Source: Clostridiales bacterium UBA7568
Lineage (GTDB): Bacteria > Bacillota > Clostridia > Oscillospirales > CAG-272
Reading direction: 5' to 3'
Length of the DNA: 64,000 nucleotides
NCBI GenBank assembly: GCA_002479075.1
Contig: DLLG01000017.1
Coordinates: 60,464-124,463, forward strand
A model generated the notes under the pieces. It had not been told where the DNA came from, ran no database searches, and saw only the letters and a list, made by a program, of their open reading frames with translations. The number at the start of each line of letters is the position of its first letter. Within the stretch, counting starts at the first letter, position 1. This document shows positions 49,044-57,893 of this stretch, piece by piece. Made by a program: the position numbers and the translations under genes.

Positions 49044-50774
49044 TTAAAGTTTCCAATCAACGGTTTCTTTCTTTCCGCCGATAAAGTCCGCATAAATTCC
49101 GGGCACGGATACCAGCTCCTCGTGCCTGCCCTTCTGAACAATGCGACCGTGATCTATGACGATGATCTGATCGGCGCGGCGAACCGTTTTCAGGCGGTGT
49201 GCGATCATAATGATTGTTTTGTTTCGGGTCAGTGCTTCGATTGCCTTTTGCAGCCGATCCTCATTTTCAGGGTCAACGTTTGCCGTTGCCTCGTCCAGAA
49301 TGACTATCGGCGCGTTCTTAAGCATCGCACGTGCAATTGAAATGCGCTGTTTTTCTCCGCCGGAAAGGCTCGCCCCTCCCTCGCCGATGACAGTAGCATA
49401 GCCGTCCGGCAGGCTTTCGATAAAGTCGTCACAGCAGGCTGCCTTCGCCGCCGCAACTACCTCCTCGTGCGTTGCCTCAGGTCTGCCGAATTTGATATTG
49501 TTTTCAATAGTATCCGCAAACAGATAAACATTCTGGAATACAATACTGATCTGATCCATAAGAGATTCAAGAGTATACTCCTTTACATTGTATCCGCCGA
49601 TTTTTATGCTGCCGCTGTCCGCATCCCAAAAGCGGGCAATCAGGTTACAGAAGGTCGTTTTGCCGCTTCCGGAGGGACCGATGATTGCCGTTGTGGTTTT
49701 ATCGGGCAACGTGACGGAAATCTTGCGCAGAATCGGCTTCTGTTCATATGAGAAGCTTACTCCGTCAAAAACGATGTCGTGCTTTTCTGGGCTCAGAGGT
49801 TTTCCGTTCTCGTCCATACAGGGCATATTCTCCGTCTCGACGGTACGATCGATTGCGGCAGCCGCCATACGGAGCATAGAAACGCCCATTCCGAACGCTT
49901 TTATCTGATTGAACACGAGAAACGACATAACCAACGCCATAAGAGCATTTGCAAGGCTCATACCGCCGTTTATCCAAAGCAGTATTGCCGCAAGCATCAT
50001 CCCGACGCCGGAGGTCTGAAGAATTGCTTCCTGAATTGCGGTATATGGCGTCAGAATTTTCGTCACGTCAACATTTACCCGACGATTGTATTCCAGCGCA
50101 TCACGCAGCTTTTTGTCGCCCTTGCCCGTAAGATTGAAGGACTTTATGACGCTCATTCCCTGAACCGTCTCAAGCACGGCTTCAATCAGCTCCGTCTGCG
50201 ATTCTTGCGTATCGTTTGCAATCTTCGCAGACTTTTTCTCCATTGCCGATACCGCACATAGATACAGCAAGATACCTCCGAGAACGATCAGCCCGATGCG
50301 CAGGTCAAAAACAAGAATCAGCGCCGCAAATACAACCGTTGTAATAAGCCCGCCGAGAATGTTTACAAGCACCATCGGAACCATACTCTCAATACTGCCG
50401 ACAACCGTTGTGCATACGCCGGCAATCTGCCCGAGACTGTTTGCGTTGAAAAATCCCATAGGCACGCTTTTCAATTTATTCGCGATTGAGATTCTGCGCT
50501 CCGCCGCCATAAAATATCCTGCGTGAGTTTGCAACATTTTTGAAAAGCTTGCACTGATCGCGCCGCCGAAAACGGCGATCAGCTCGCATACAAGCGCAAT
50601 CCAAGCGGTTTTCCCGTCCTTTTCTCCGCTCGTCAGTGCGAGGACGACAAAATAAATTGCCGCGACCTGAAACATTTGCAGTACTGCGTTCAAAAATCCG
50701 ACTGCAACCGATTTATTGATGTTCTTTCTTTCGTTTCCGGCAAAACGCCAGATTTTACGGAATGCTTCGATCAT
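49044..50774 (-). CDS. ABC transporter permease/ATPase, second subunit
   Basis: 576 residues, exporter-type fusion: six membrane helices in the first 320 residues, then an ATPase with GPSGSGKTTFCNLIARF, signature LSGGEKQRISIARAML, Walker B IVILDEATANVDPEN and AHRLKT. Its ATG overlaps the stop of the first subunit by four bases (ATGA), so both are made together and form a heterodimer. Such pairs, often with TetR, include drug exporters and siderophore importers of IrtAB kind; the direction here is not decided by sequence. Confidence 0.92.
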   Translation of the reverse strand: MIEAFRKIWRFAGNERKNINKSVAVGFLNAVLQMFQVAAIYFVVLALTSGEKDGKTAWIALVCELIAVFGGAISASFSKMLQTHAGYFMAAERRISIANKLKSVPMGFFNANSLGQIAGVCTTVVGSIESMVPMVLVNILGGLITTVVFAALILVFDLRIGLIVLGGILLYLCAVSAMEKKSAKIANDTQESQTELIEAVLETVQGMSVIKSFNLTGKGDKKLRDALEYNRRVNVDVTKILTPYTAIQEAILQTSGVGMMLAAILLWINGGMSLANALMALVMSFLVFNQIKAFGMGVSMLRMAAAAIDRTVETENMPCMDENGKPLSPEKHDIVFDGVSFSYEQKPILRKISVTLPDKTTTAIIGPSGSGKTTFCNLIARFWDADSGSIKIGGYNVKEYTLESLMDQISIVFQNVYLFADTIENNIKFGRPEATHEEVVAAAKAACCDDFIESLPDGYATVIGEGGASLSGGEKQRISIARAMLKNAPIVILDEATANVDPENEDRLQKAIEALTRNKTIIMIAHRLKTVRRADQIIVIDHGRIVQKGRHEELVSVPGIYADFIGGKKETVDWKL

Positions 50775-52513
50775 TCTGCGTCACCGTCCTTTGCTCCGAT
50801 ATGTGCCTGCCACATTTCGCGGTAGAGAGCACAGCTTTCAAGCAGCTCCCCGTGCTTGCCCTGCGCTTCGATACGTCCGTCCTTCAAGACGGCGATATTG
50901 TCCGCGCCTGTGATTGTTGAGAGTCTGTGTGCAATCACGATAACCGTTTTATTCCTCAAAAGTTTTGCAACCGCCCGTTGAATGACGGCTTCGTTTTCGG
51001 GGTCGATATACGCAGTCGCCTCATCAAGAATGACAACAGGCGCATCTTTCAGCATCGCGCGTGCAATTGCAATACGCTGCCGTTCACCGCCGGAAAGATG
51101 TGCTCCTCCCCCGCCGACAACGGTATCGAACCCGTTTTCCAGTTCGTCGATAAAGCTGTCACAGCCGGCAGCCTTCGCCGCCGTTTCAACCTCCGCATCG
51201 GTTGCGTCTCTCCGCCCCATACGGATATTCTCGCGGACGGTATCGTCAAAGAGATAGTTGTCCTGCGAAACAAACGCCACCTGCTCATAAAGCTCGGCAA
51301 GCGGGATTTTTCTAAGGTCGTGCCCGCCCATCGTGATCACGCCGTCCTTTATGTCCCAGAAACCCGCAATCAGCTTTGCCAATGTCGATTTGCCGGAGCC
51401 GGACGGTCCGACAAGCGCCGTCATACCGTTTTGCGGAACGGAAAGGCTGATGTCGTGCAGGATTTCCTTGCCTTCGTGATAGCCAAATGACACGTTTCTG
51501 ACCTCAATATCGTGATCAGCGAAGCCTACGTTCTGCGTCCCGTGCTCCTGCTCCTCGGCTTTCAGAATTTCATCAATCTGGGAAACTGTCGTTCCGACCT
51601 GTGCCAGCGTATCGACAAAGTTGAATGCGGCAACGATCGGCGCGGCCATACCGAGCGCAAGAATGACAACCGTGATAAAAGTTTCGGCTGTGAGCGTTCC
51701 GTGCGTATAAAACAGCCAGCCAAACGGAAGGATCGTCAGCATCTGCGCCGGGAAAAAAGCATAAGCCATAGACATACCGAGCTGACTGCGGCGCATCCAA
51801 TCGTAATAATACTGTGCGTTTGCGCGTACTTTGTCCGTCAGCTTAGTATAAGACGCTTTGCCCTGATTGAAAGCCTTGATGACCTCGATACCGTTTATGT
51901 ATTCGATCATAGTACCGCTCATCTCTGTCGTCGCCCTGACAGCGCCCTCATAGTCCTTCGCGTATCCACCCATAACCATCATCATAAATACAAAGGCGAC
52001 AGGAAATACCGCAAGCGACAGAAGTGCCAGCCGCCAGTCAAGGACAAACAGATAGATAACAGTCAGTAAAGGGGTAACAACGTTTGCCGTCATCTCGGGA
52101 AACAGATGCGCCAGAGTTGTCTCCATCGCGTCCACCTGATCGACAATCGTCTCCTTGAGCTTTCCGCTCGACGTGTCCATAACCGTTCCGAGGGGCAGGC
52201 GAGGAAGCTTTTCAAGCAATTTCAGGCGGATTGTCTTGAGAATGCTGAATGTCGCCTTATGCGAAATACCGAGCGCACCATTGTATAGCAGCGTGCGGGC
52301 GAGAAAGCCGCCGAGCGCCGTCAGCAGCCACGGTACATATGCCGAGAACGCCGTCTCTCCGGCAATCAGTAATACGATGATTTTCGCCGCGGCGAAATAC
52401 GGAGCCATACCGCAGGCGACACCGACAACGGCAAGAGCAACCGCCGCAATCAGCTTTCCGTGCTCCTTTTCGCCGAGCTCCCATATCCGCCCGACCGGAC
52501 TCTGTTCTTTCAT
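50771..52513 (-). CDS. ABC transporter permease/ATPase, first subunit
   Basis: 580 residues: six membrane helices, Walker A GPSGSGKSTLAKLIAGF, signature LSGGERQRIAIARAML, Walker B VVILDEATAYIDPEN, His in AHRLST. Both subunits have intact catalytic Glu and signature, so neither ATP site looks degenerate. AAGGAGG precedes the ATG by nine bases, and the palindrome GTTAGCCTTTGCTAAC lies immediately upstream (52532-52547). The same palindrome stands before the ten-gene cluster, which points to a shared function. Confidence 0.92.
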   Translation of the reverse strand: MKEQSPVGRIWELGEKEHGKLIAAVALAVVGVACGMAPYFAAAKIIVLLIAGETAFSAYVPWLLTALGGFLARTLLYNGALGISHKATFSILKTIRLKLLEKLPRLPLGTVMDTSSGKLKETIVDQVDAMETTLAHLFPEMTANVVTPLLTVIYLFVLDWRLALLSLAVFPVAFVFMMMVMGGYAKDYEGAVRATTEMSGTMIEYINGIEVIKAFNQGKASYTKLTDKVRANAQYYYDWMRRSQLGMSMAYAFFPAQMLTILPFGWLFYTHGTLTAETFITVVILALGMAAPIVAAFNFVDTLAQVGTTVSQIDEILKAEEQEHGTQNVGFADHDIEVRNVSFGYHEGKEILHDISLSVPQNGMTALVGPSGSGKSTLAKLIAGFWDIKDGVITMGGHDLRKIPLAELYEQVAFVSQDNYLFDDTVRENIRMGRRDATDAEVETAAKAAGCDSFIDELENGFDTVVGGGGAHLSGGERQRIAIARAMLKDAPVVILDEATAYIDPENEAVIQRAVAKLLRNKTVIVIAHRLSTITGADNIAVLKDGRIEAQGKHGELLESCALYREMWQAHIGAKDGDAE

Positions 52514-52531
52514 AAATTATTACCTCCTTAA

Positions 52532-52547
52532 GTTAGCCTTTGCTAAC
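52532..52547. promoter_or_regulatory. GTTAGC-N4-GCTAAC palindrome upstream of the ABC pair
   Basis: Perfect 6-bp arms, spacer CTTT, ending a few bases before the AAGGAGG site. On the minus strand TGTTAGCAAAGGCTAACTTA matches the second copy at 61106-61121 at 17 of 20 positions. It resembles boxes of DtxR/IdeR-type metalloregulators, but could equally act as an RNA hairpin. Confidence 0.65.
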
Positions 52548-52596
52548 AGTTTTGTTTATTGAAAGGCTGCCCTTGTGCGACAGCCAGTCTTTACTT

Positions 52597-53223
52597 TTAT
52601 TGCGCTGCCCTCCCGAAAATTTCAAGAAAGCCCGTGCGATGATAACGGCTCAAAAGCTCAATATATTCGGACGCCTCCCCGCGGCTCATTCCGTGACGGA
52701 TGATCTCGAATATGCTCTCAAAGCGCGATGTCGTCACAATGTGCAGCAGCTTCTGCGTGACCGCATCGCCGAATTTATCCGAGTAACCCACAGCCTCCAT
52801 ATACTTATATGTATACTCGACTTCAATGCGGACAAGCTCGTCAACGAAATTATGAAACCTCGTGCCGTAGGACGAATCAAGGAGCAGCCTGAACTCATCA
52901 AGATGCTCGTACATATAGTCGATCAGCTCCGACGTGCCGCCGTCGGCGTATTTCGGCATCTGCTCTGCCTGCTCGTCCGGCGACATATGATGAAACTTTT
53001 CCTGAATACGGATAAACCGCTCAATCATCTCGCTCAAAACCGGCTCGACGATTGCGGAAAACAGACCCTCTTTGTCTCCGAAGCGGACATAGATCGAGTT
53101 TGTGCTCGTGTCTGCCTCTGCGGCAATCGTCCGCAGAGAAGCATCGACATAACCCTTGTCAAGGAATTCCTTCTTTGCGGCGGCAACAACGCGCTCCGCA
53201 ACGCCTTCAATCTGTTTTGCCAT
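52597..53223 (-). CDS. TetR/AcrR-family transcriptional regulator
   Basis: 208 residues. N-terminal HTH: KEFLDKGYVDASLRTIAAEA, then DTSTNSIYVRFGDKEGLFSA; the rest is the helical ligand domain (VEPVLSEMIERFIRIQEKFH). Start ATG at 53223 has GAGGAGG upstream; the longer frame to 53301 lies over the promoter. It is first in the TetR-ABC-ABC unit and probably represses it through the 34-bp inverted repeat at 53241-53274. Confidence 0.92.
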   Translation of the reverse strand: MAKQIEGVAERVVAAAKKEFLDKGYVDASLRTIAAEADTSTNSIYVRFGDKEGLFSAIVEPVLSEMIERFIRIQEKFHHMSPDEQAEQMPKYADGGTSELIDYMYEHLDEFRLLLDSSYGTRFHNFVDELVRIEVEYTYKYMEAVGYSDKFGDAVTQKLLHIVTTSRFESIFEIIRHGMSRGEASEYIELLSRYHRTGFLEIFGRAAQ

Positions 53224-53240
53224 AAATCCGCCTCCTCTGC

Positions 53241-53301
53241 ATACATAACGGCGTTTCATAACACCGTTATGTATTGTATACCCATTATTCATATTTGTCA
53301 A
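53241..53301 (-). promoter_or_regulatory. tetR promoter with 34-bp palindromic operator
   Basis: Minus strand TTGACA (53301-53296), 17-bp spacer, TACAAT (53278-53273). Just downstream ATACATAACGG (53241-53251) and CCGTTATGTAT (53264-53274) form a perfect 11-bp inverted repeat overlapping the -10 box. Inside it CATAAC-GGT-GTTATG is a second palindrome. This is the expected layout of a TetR autorepressor site. Confidence 0.85.
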
Positions 53302-53422
53302 GATGAATCAGATATTTTTTGATAAAAATTGCAACCGCAGCCCTTTGTATTTCCCTCTGCGCTCTCCGTTTCTAGCGCAGAAGTCGTCTTTCCTGCGGCA
53401 ATCCGGTTCAAAATGAGCGCAA

Positions 53423-53457
53423 AAATCCCGCACCGGTCAAGAACCGATGCGGGATTT
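53423..53457 (-). terminator. Terminator of the ten-gene cluster
   Basis: Nearly perfect 15-bp stem (53423-53437 with 53443-53457) with T-run on the minus strand, about 32 bases past the last gene. Confidence 0.88.
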
Positions 53458-53489
53458 CTTAATATTGAACGTCGCTTATGCTTTCCTCT

Positions 53490-54176
53490 TTACATCCGCT
53501 TTACCGAGGCAAGCAGTCCGCCGAACATCCAGAGATTTCCGAAAGCGATCCAAGCGCAGGCAAGCGCATTTGCAAGCGGGAAATTACCGAAAATACTCGG
53601 CAAAACGGCAATCGCCATACCGATCGGAAGGGAGAACACCCAGCATCCTTTCGGACACGGCGTCTGCCCTTTTGCAAAGGCTTTTATCTGCATAACCTGC
53701 AAAACGGCAAAGAATATCCAGAACAACACAAATGCGGGCAGAACGAAATACATTGCGTATTTCGTCAAAAGCTCGTTTGCAAAGCCGTGCTTTGTCAGAT
53801 ACACGAGGGCGCAGGTCGGAACGTGAAAACCGCACGCTCCAAACATCAGATACCCGAATATACCCGCGCGGTAGCTATGGGCATACTTCGGCGAATACGG
53901 CGCAATCATTCTGTAAATACCGAAATATGAAAGCCCCTCAAGGAGCATACCGAAAAGTCCGAGCAGGGCTGCGGCGAAAATACCGCCGTCCGACGTTTTC
54001 TCATATGCGGAGAGCATCCGGAAGATCCCATTAAGGCTCTCGTCCTCTGTCCCCCAACCGAGAATCATATCGCCGACGAAATGAAGCACTGAAGCAAACA
54101 GCCCGATCGCAAGCAGCTTTTTTATGCGCGGCATATCGAGCTTTCCCGAAATTCCGATGTCATTAAATTCGGTCAT
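53490..54176 (-). CDS. DUF6796-like polytopic membrane protein (copy B)
   Basis: 228 residues with six or seven membrane helices (IKKLLAIGLFASVLHFVGDM, LGLFGMLLEGLSYFGIYRMI, FVLPAFVLFWIFFAVLQVMQ). It begins in the same way as the copy at 60357-61079: a helix with LxxxxGDxxLG/S near residue 20-35, and ends with an AxAxWIFxNLWMF-like helix. I assign it to the DUF6796 group with some reserve. Last gene of the cluster; its ATG overlaps the upstream stop by four bases, with AGGAGG upstream. Function unknown. Confidence 0.65.
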   Translation of the reverse strand: MTEFNDIGISGKLDMPRIKKLLAIGLFASVLHFVGDMILGWGTEDESLNGIFRMLSAYEKTSDGGIFAAALLGLFGMLLEGLSYFGIYRMIAPYSPKYAHSYRAGIFGYLMFGACGFHVPTCALVYLTKHGFANELLTKYAMYFVLPAFVLFWIFFAVLQVMQIKAFAKGQTPCPKGCWVFSLPIGMAIAVLPSIFGNFPLANALACAWIAFGNLWMFGGLLASVKRM

Positions 54177-54808
54177 ATATTTTTCCTCCTGTACCCGCAG
54201 TCGCAATATGCCCCGCCGGAGGCAATGGTGTATTCTCTTACAAAATCAGTCGCGCCGCCCGCTTCGCTCATAGTATAATCCAGATGACACAGGGCAGGCG
54301 TAAGATCGTAAAGCCCGAGCTTTTTCATCAGAACACATATGCCGCATCTGGTGAAGCGCCCCTCATAACCGCTGCCATCCGGATATTCGTAAAACTCCAT
54401 ATTCCAGGAATACGGGTTGCGATCCGCCGCTTTAAGCGTGGCAGTCGCTTTCATAGAGGAGATGTCCTTCTCCGTAAATTTCTTCTTTCCGCTCTTGCGG
54501 CAGAACCATTTCATCGGCTTTGTCATCATAGATTTTGCGTAGTATACGGTCAGTCGTTCGAGGGCGGGTCGCTCCGGCATAGAAAGGATAAACGAAGCCA
54601 CCAGCGCCGCATTGACAATATTCATCTTGAATCTGTCTGCCTTTTCGAATTCCGGCAAGCCGCTGATGACCTCTTTATATTTCGGCTTTGCTTTTCTTGC
54701 AACCGCTTTTGCCGCGCCTGTATCATAGCCGAAAACATCCGTCAATTGTTTTCGAAATGACCCTGCAAACAGAGCCCACATTCCCATTGGCATTCCAAAA
54801 TATTTCAT
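54173..54808 (-). CDS. L-2-amino-thiazoline-4-carboxylic acid hydrolase-like protein (copy B)
   Basis: 211 residues. The C-terminal core is YEGRFTRCGICVLMKKLGLY followed by DLTPALCHLDYTMSEAGGAT and GGAYCDCGYRRKNI, rich in Cys; PALCxxDY is shared with the copy at 57894-58595. The family's namesake opens the thiazoline ring in bacterial cysteine production, but most homologues are uncharacterised. ATGA overlaps link it to both neighbours. Four or five cysteines could ligate a metal. Confidence 0.72.
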   Translation of the reverse strand: MKYFGMPMGMWALFAGSFRKQLTDVFGYDTGAAKAVARKAKPKYKEVISGLPEFEKADRFKMNIVNAALVASFILSMPERPALERLTVYYAKSMMTKPMKWFCRKSGKKKFTEKDISSMKATATLKAADRNPYSWNMEFYEYPDGSGYEGRFTRCGICVLMKKLGLYDLTPALCHLDYTMSEAGGATDFVREYTIASGGAYCDCGYRRKNI

Positions 54809-55647
54809 CTCTTGCCTCCAAATGTTATCTTAACAATCCGCATTTTCATCATCCCGTCGCCAACCTTTGAAAGAAAACGGAAAAATCCGCTTACAGACGG
54901 GTCCTTTAAATCGTTATATCCGAGCATATATCCTCGGCTTGAAACGCAAAGGCGGTCGTCCCATCCGGAGATCTCCTTTTTTGCGTCAGAAACGGCAAAA
55001 TAAGCGCCGACATTCTTTATCTCCGCATCCTTTATCCAGGTTTTCAGCATAAGCTTAACGGCTTTTTTGTTTGCCGCATCAAATGCGAGAACTCCACCCG
55101 GAAAGGCATCCGCCATCGCCCCGACCAGAGCCCTGACCTGCTCTTTAAGAAAATAATAAAACACGCCTGCGGCAAAGAACACAACTCCTCCCGAAGCATC
55201 TATCTTTTTAAACCACGATGTATCGTTCAGGTCGCAAGGGATGTTCTCCTCCCTTTCTCCCGCCGGCAGAAGCTCGTTCCGCACAGCGATCACATCCGGA
55301 AAATCCAGATTATATATCCTGCACTTGCCGTTGTCGCAACGCCTGCCTGTATTGTCCAGCCCGCATCCAAGATTGACAACAGCAGCCTCAGGATGTGATT
55401 TCAGATAGTCGCAAACTTCAAATGCGAGGTCATTTTGTCTCATAGCAGCCTCAAGAAATCCGAAGCGCTGCATAAGCCCACGAGATTTCTTCTCCAACAC
55501 TGAAAAATCGTAGTCAATCTCGCTTATCATCCGGGCCGCCGTTTCGTCACGGTAAAGCCCGGGATACAGCTCGGAGCACATTTTTCTTCCGTACAATGGA
55601 ATAACCAGCGTTTCCTGCACAGTGTTTTTTTCGATTTTGTATTTCAT
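54805..55647 (-). CDS. LCMT-family SAM methyltransferase (copy B)
   Basis: 280 residues of the leucine-carboxyl-methyltransferase/PPM1 family: VIPLYGRKMCSELYPGLYRD, RMISEIDYDFSVLEKKSRGL, SAM loop AAVVNLGCGLDNTGRRC, IYNLDFPDVIAVRNELLP, and VVFFAAGVFYYFLKEQVRAL. It would methylate a carboxylate or hydroxyl of a small molecule. The start is the ATG at 55647 with GAGAGG upstream. A second member of the same family lies at 59570-60355. Confidence 0.82.
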   Translation of the reverse strand: MKYKIEKNTVQETLVIPLYGRKMCSELYPGLYRDETAARMISEIDYDFSVLEKKSRGLMQRFGFLEAAMRQNDLAFEVCDYLKSHPEAAVVNLGCGLDNTGRRCDNGKCRIYNLDFPDVIAVRNELLPAGEREENIPCDLNDTSWFKKIDASGGVVFFAAGVFYYFLKEQVRALVGAMADAFPGGVLAFDAANKKAVKLMLKTWIKDAEIKNVGAYFAVSDAKKEISGWDDRLCVSSRGYMLGYNDLKDPSVSGFFRFLSKVGDGMMKMRIVKITFGGKR

Positions 55648-55656
55648 AAGCACCTC

Positions 55657-56430
55657 TCAATTTCCGACAAACGAAAGCTCGGGCATACAGCCTCTTACGA
55701 TGATTGTATCAAGCATTTCGGCAAAGCCCTGCGGATCTCTTATCTGATACTGCATATGGTTATATCCCTCAAATATCGGGAAATTCGCTTTCGGATAGGC
55801 TTTCATAACACCGTCGCGACATTTGAAATGCTCCTCCGCACTCCCGAATTCAAAGAACATATGACTTTCAAGCTCTTCGGGCAACTTCGGAAACGGCTTG
55901 TTTTCAAGACTGTCCGCCAGCTGGCGACGAAGGTTCCCGTATTTCAATATTCTGCCCGCTTCGATAAAATACGGTTTTATGGAATCGTCATCACACCACA
56001 TCACCTTTTTCAGCGTGCCGCCGTTTGACTTATAAATACTCTTTATCGCAAAATAAATAAACGGCGTCATTATGCGGCGCGTGCCCTTGCCTATCTGAGC
56101 AAACTGTCCGCCGTCGAAAAAGACATTGCGGATGGGCAGCTTCGTCTGCGCAAGAAACGCCATCGCTAAATCCGCTCCGATTGAAGATGCAACCGCAAGT
56201 GCAAGCGATGTAACTCCGTTCTCGGAAAGAAATTTCTCTATCCGGCAGATTTCATCTGCTTTGCTTATATATTTTTCTCCCTCGCAATAGACCGTCGAGG
56301 TTGGCAAAATGCAGAAATATTTTTCGCAAAGATATTTTGCGACAGGTTCGCTGCTCGCCCCCGTCACTCCCATTGCGTGAAAAAACAATACGGCGGGATT
56401 TTCTTTGCTTCCCATTGTTTCAAACAACAT
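55657..56430 (-). CDS. Alpha/beta hydrolase
   Basis: 257 residues. The oxyanion strand FFHAMGVTGASSEPVAKYLC, the nucleophile elbow ALAVASSIGADLAM and the catalytic His in FPIFEGYNHMQYQIRDPQGF fit the fold. The elbow is ASSIG rather than GxSxG, as in some small-molecule esterases. Start ATG at 56430 with GGAGG upstream; the long frame beyond it crosses the 4-TM gene and is a shadow. Possibly it hydrolyses an ester or lactone in the same pathway as its neighbours. Confidence 0.75.
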   Translation of the reverse strand: MLFETMGSKENPAVLFFHAMGVTGASSEPVAKYLCEKYFCILPTSTVYCEGEKYISKADEICRIEKFLSENGVTSLALAVASSIGADLAMAFLAQTKLPIRNVFFDGGQFAQIGKGTRRIMTPFIYFAIKSIYKSNGGTLKKVMWCDDDSIKPYFIEAGRILKYGNLRRQLADSLENKPFPKLPEELESHMFFEFGSAEEHFKCRDGVMKAYPKANFPIFEGYNHMQYQIRDPQGFAEMLDTIIVRGCMPELSFVGN

Positions 56431-56444
56431 TTTTTGCCTCCGCT

Positions 56445-56942
56445 TTATCTGACAAATATCATCATAATCCCGGACAGCGCCGCTGAAATTATCAGCATAC
56501 CGACCGTCCCGAAAAGCCATTTCCGGCACTTGTCCTTTGCCGTAATATAAGGCTTTAGATCTTCTGTGCCCGGAATCGTCCAAGCCTTCGTATGCCCGAC
56601 CCACACGCCGTCTATAAGAAAACGATCTATAAGATTCATAACCGAGAGGATAACGAGCAACTGCCAGAAACCCGCGAGAAATCCCCTCGCGCCGTTCACG
56701 GCATAGACGAAAACCAGCACGTAAGCGATATATCCCGGAACACAGATTATTTTGAAAAGCAAAGCGTTCCGCCTGATTTTCTCGCCCGTTGTCAGCCCGA
56801 GCTCTATACATCTCTTCTGCACCTCGGGGCTGTAAAGATGTACCATTCCGACAGCGCCCTTGCGTATACCGACGGCGCACACAAGAAAGAGCAAAGCTCC
56901 AAGCCCCAATCCCTCGATAATCGCCATAAGCAGTTCTTTCAT
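56445..56942 (-). CDS. Uncharacterised four-helix membrane protein
   Basis: 165 residues with four membrane helices (GLGLGALLFLVCAVGIRKGA, FKIICVPGYIAYVLVFVYAV, FWQLLVILSVMNLIDRFLID, FGTVGMLIISAALSGIMMIF). A polar patch FLIDGVWVGHTKAWTIPGTE lies between helices 3 and 4. I do not recognise the family. Its ATG overlaps the KPR-like stop (ATGA), so it is made together with it. Confidence 0.7.
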   Translation of the reverse strand: MKELLMAIIEGLGLGALLFLVCAVGIRKGAVGMVHLYSPEVQKRCIELGLTTGEKIRRNALLFKIICVPGYIAYVLVFVYAVNGARGFLAGFWQLLVILSVMNLIDRFLIDGVWVGHTKAWTIPGTEDLKPYITAKDKCRKWLFGTVGMLIISAALSGIMMIFVR

Positions 56943-57865
56943 TTCAGATACCTCCCCGATTCCTTTTCAAGCTCAAGCCATACGGGATATTCAGCTCCGT
57001 TTTCGTCAAAGAACTGTTTCAGGTCCCGATTCAGCGCACTCATCTCGTCAACCGCATTCATTGCGTGATCCGAAGCGCAGATTTTTCCGAGACTCGTTGC
57101 GCACATAAGCTTGAAAAAACGCAGGCAGGTTTTGCGATATGCCGCTCCCTCAAAATCCTTGTCAGCATCCGGCAATATCTCGTGTCCTGCGTTCTTTATG
57201 GCACGGTAGCCTTCAATATTTGAGTCAATCATCTTGCCGAGGTACACCGTGTTGCCCTTGAGCTTTTTCAGATCGCCGTCGGTTTTGTAGCAGGCGAATG
57301 CCGCCGGCAGCACAAACGCAGCGTGGCACAAAAGGTAATCCTCCATATTCGGCTCATAAACCACCTTGTATTTGGCTCCGTCAAAAATCTGCCCGATAAG
57401 CTTTTCGTTCGAAGGCGCGCCGGAAAGCTGACCGATCGTTATTTTTTTAAGATCTATCGATGCCACCCGGTCGCTCTCACGGTGCCCCGCTGAAAGCGCA
57501 AAGGCAAACATAACGTTTTTCTCCGGAAGCGACTCGGCGATTGCTCTTGCACGCACATTGTTGCCGACGAACACAATATTCTTCGTCCGGTTTGCCCTTA
57601 GCGCCTCCGTCACCGAGTCTATCTGCGTATAGCGCACTACAACGAATATCACATCATACCCGTCATCCGGCTTCAGTTCCGTCACAACCGGAATCCTGCT
57701 GACCGATGTACGAATTGAAAACTTATCCTTGATCCGCAGGCCGTTTTTCCGTATCTCCTCCGCCCAATTTCCCCTTGCGAGCAGCGTTACATCCTTTCCC
57801 GCACGGAAAAGATTTCTTGCAAGATTACAGCCGAGCACTCCTGCGCCGAACACCAAAATTTTCAT
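56939..57865 (-). CDS. Ketopantoate-reductase-family oxidoreductase
   Basis: 308 residues: NAD(P) motif MKILVFGAGVLGCNLARNLF, ApbA/PanE N-domain (DVIFVVVRYTQIDSVTEALR, FVGNNVRARAIAESL) and the helical C-domain with Lys/Glu (ASDHAMNAVDEMSALNRDLK). True PanE has KxxxN and E residues in this region; the details differ, so a substrate other than ketopantoate is likely. No other pantothenate gene is near. Within the ten-gene cluster. Confidence 0.82.
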   Translation of the reverse strand: MKILVFGAGVLGCNLARNLFRAGKDVTLLARGNWAEEIRKNGLRIKDKFSIRTSVSRIPVVTELKPDDGYDVIFVVVRYTQIDSVTEALRANRTKNIVFVGNNVRARAIAESLPEKNVMFAFALSAGHRESDRVASIDLKKITIGQLSGAPSNEKLIGQIFDGAKYKVVYEPNMEDYLLCHAAFVLPAAFACYKTDGDLKKLKGNTVYLGKMIDSNIEGYRAIKNAGHEILPDADKDFEGAAYRKTCLRFFKLMCATSLGKICASDHAMNAVDEMSALNRDLKQFFDENGAEYPVWLELEKESGRYLK

Positions 57866-57893
57866 AGTCAGATTTCCCCTTTCAGAAAAATAT

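Noticed and set aside
56431..56880. N-terminal extension of the alpha/beta hydrolase frame
   Set aside because: The extra 150 codons overlap the 4-TM gene and are Arg/Tyr rich; the ATG at 56430 has a good ribosome site.
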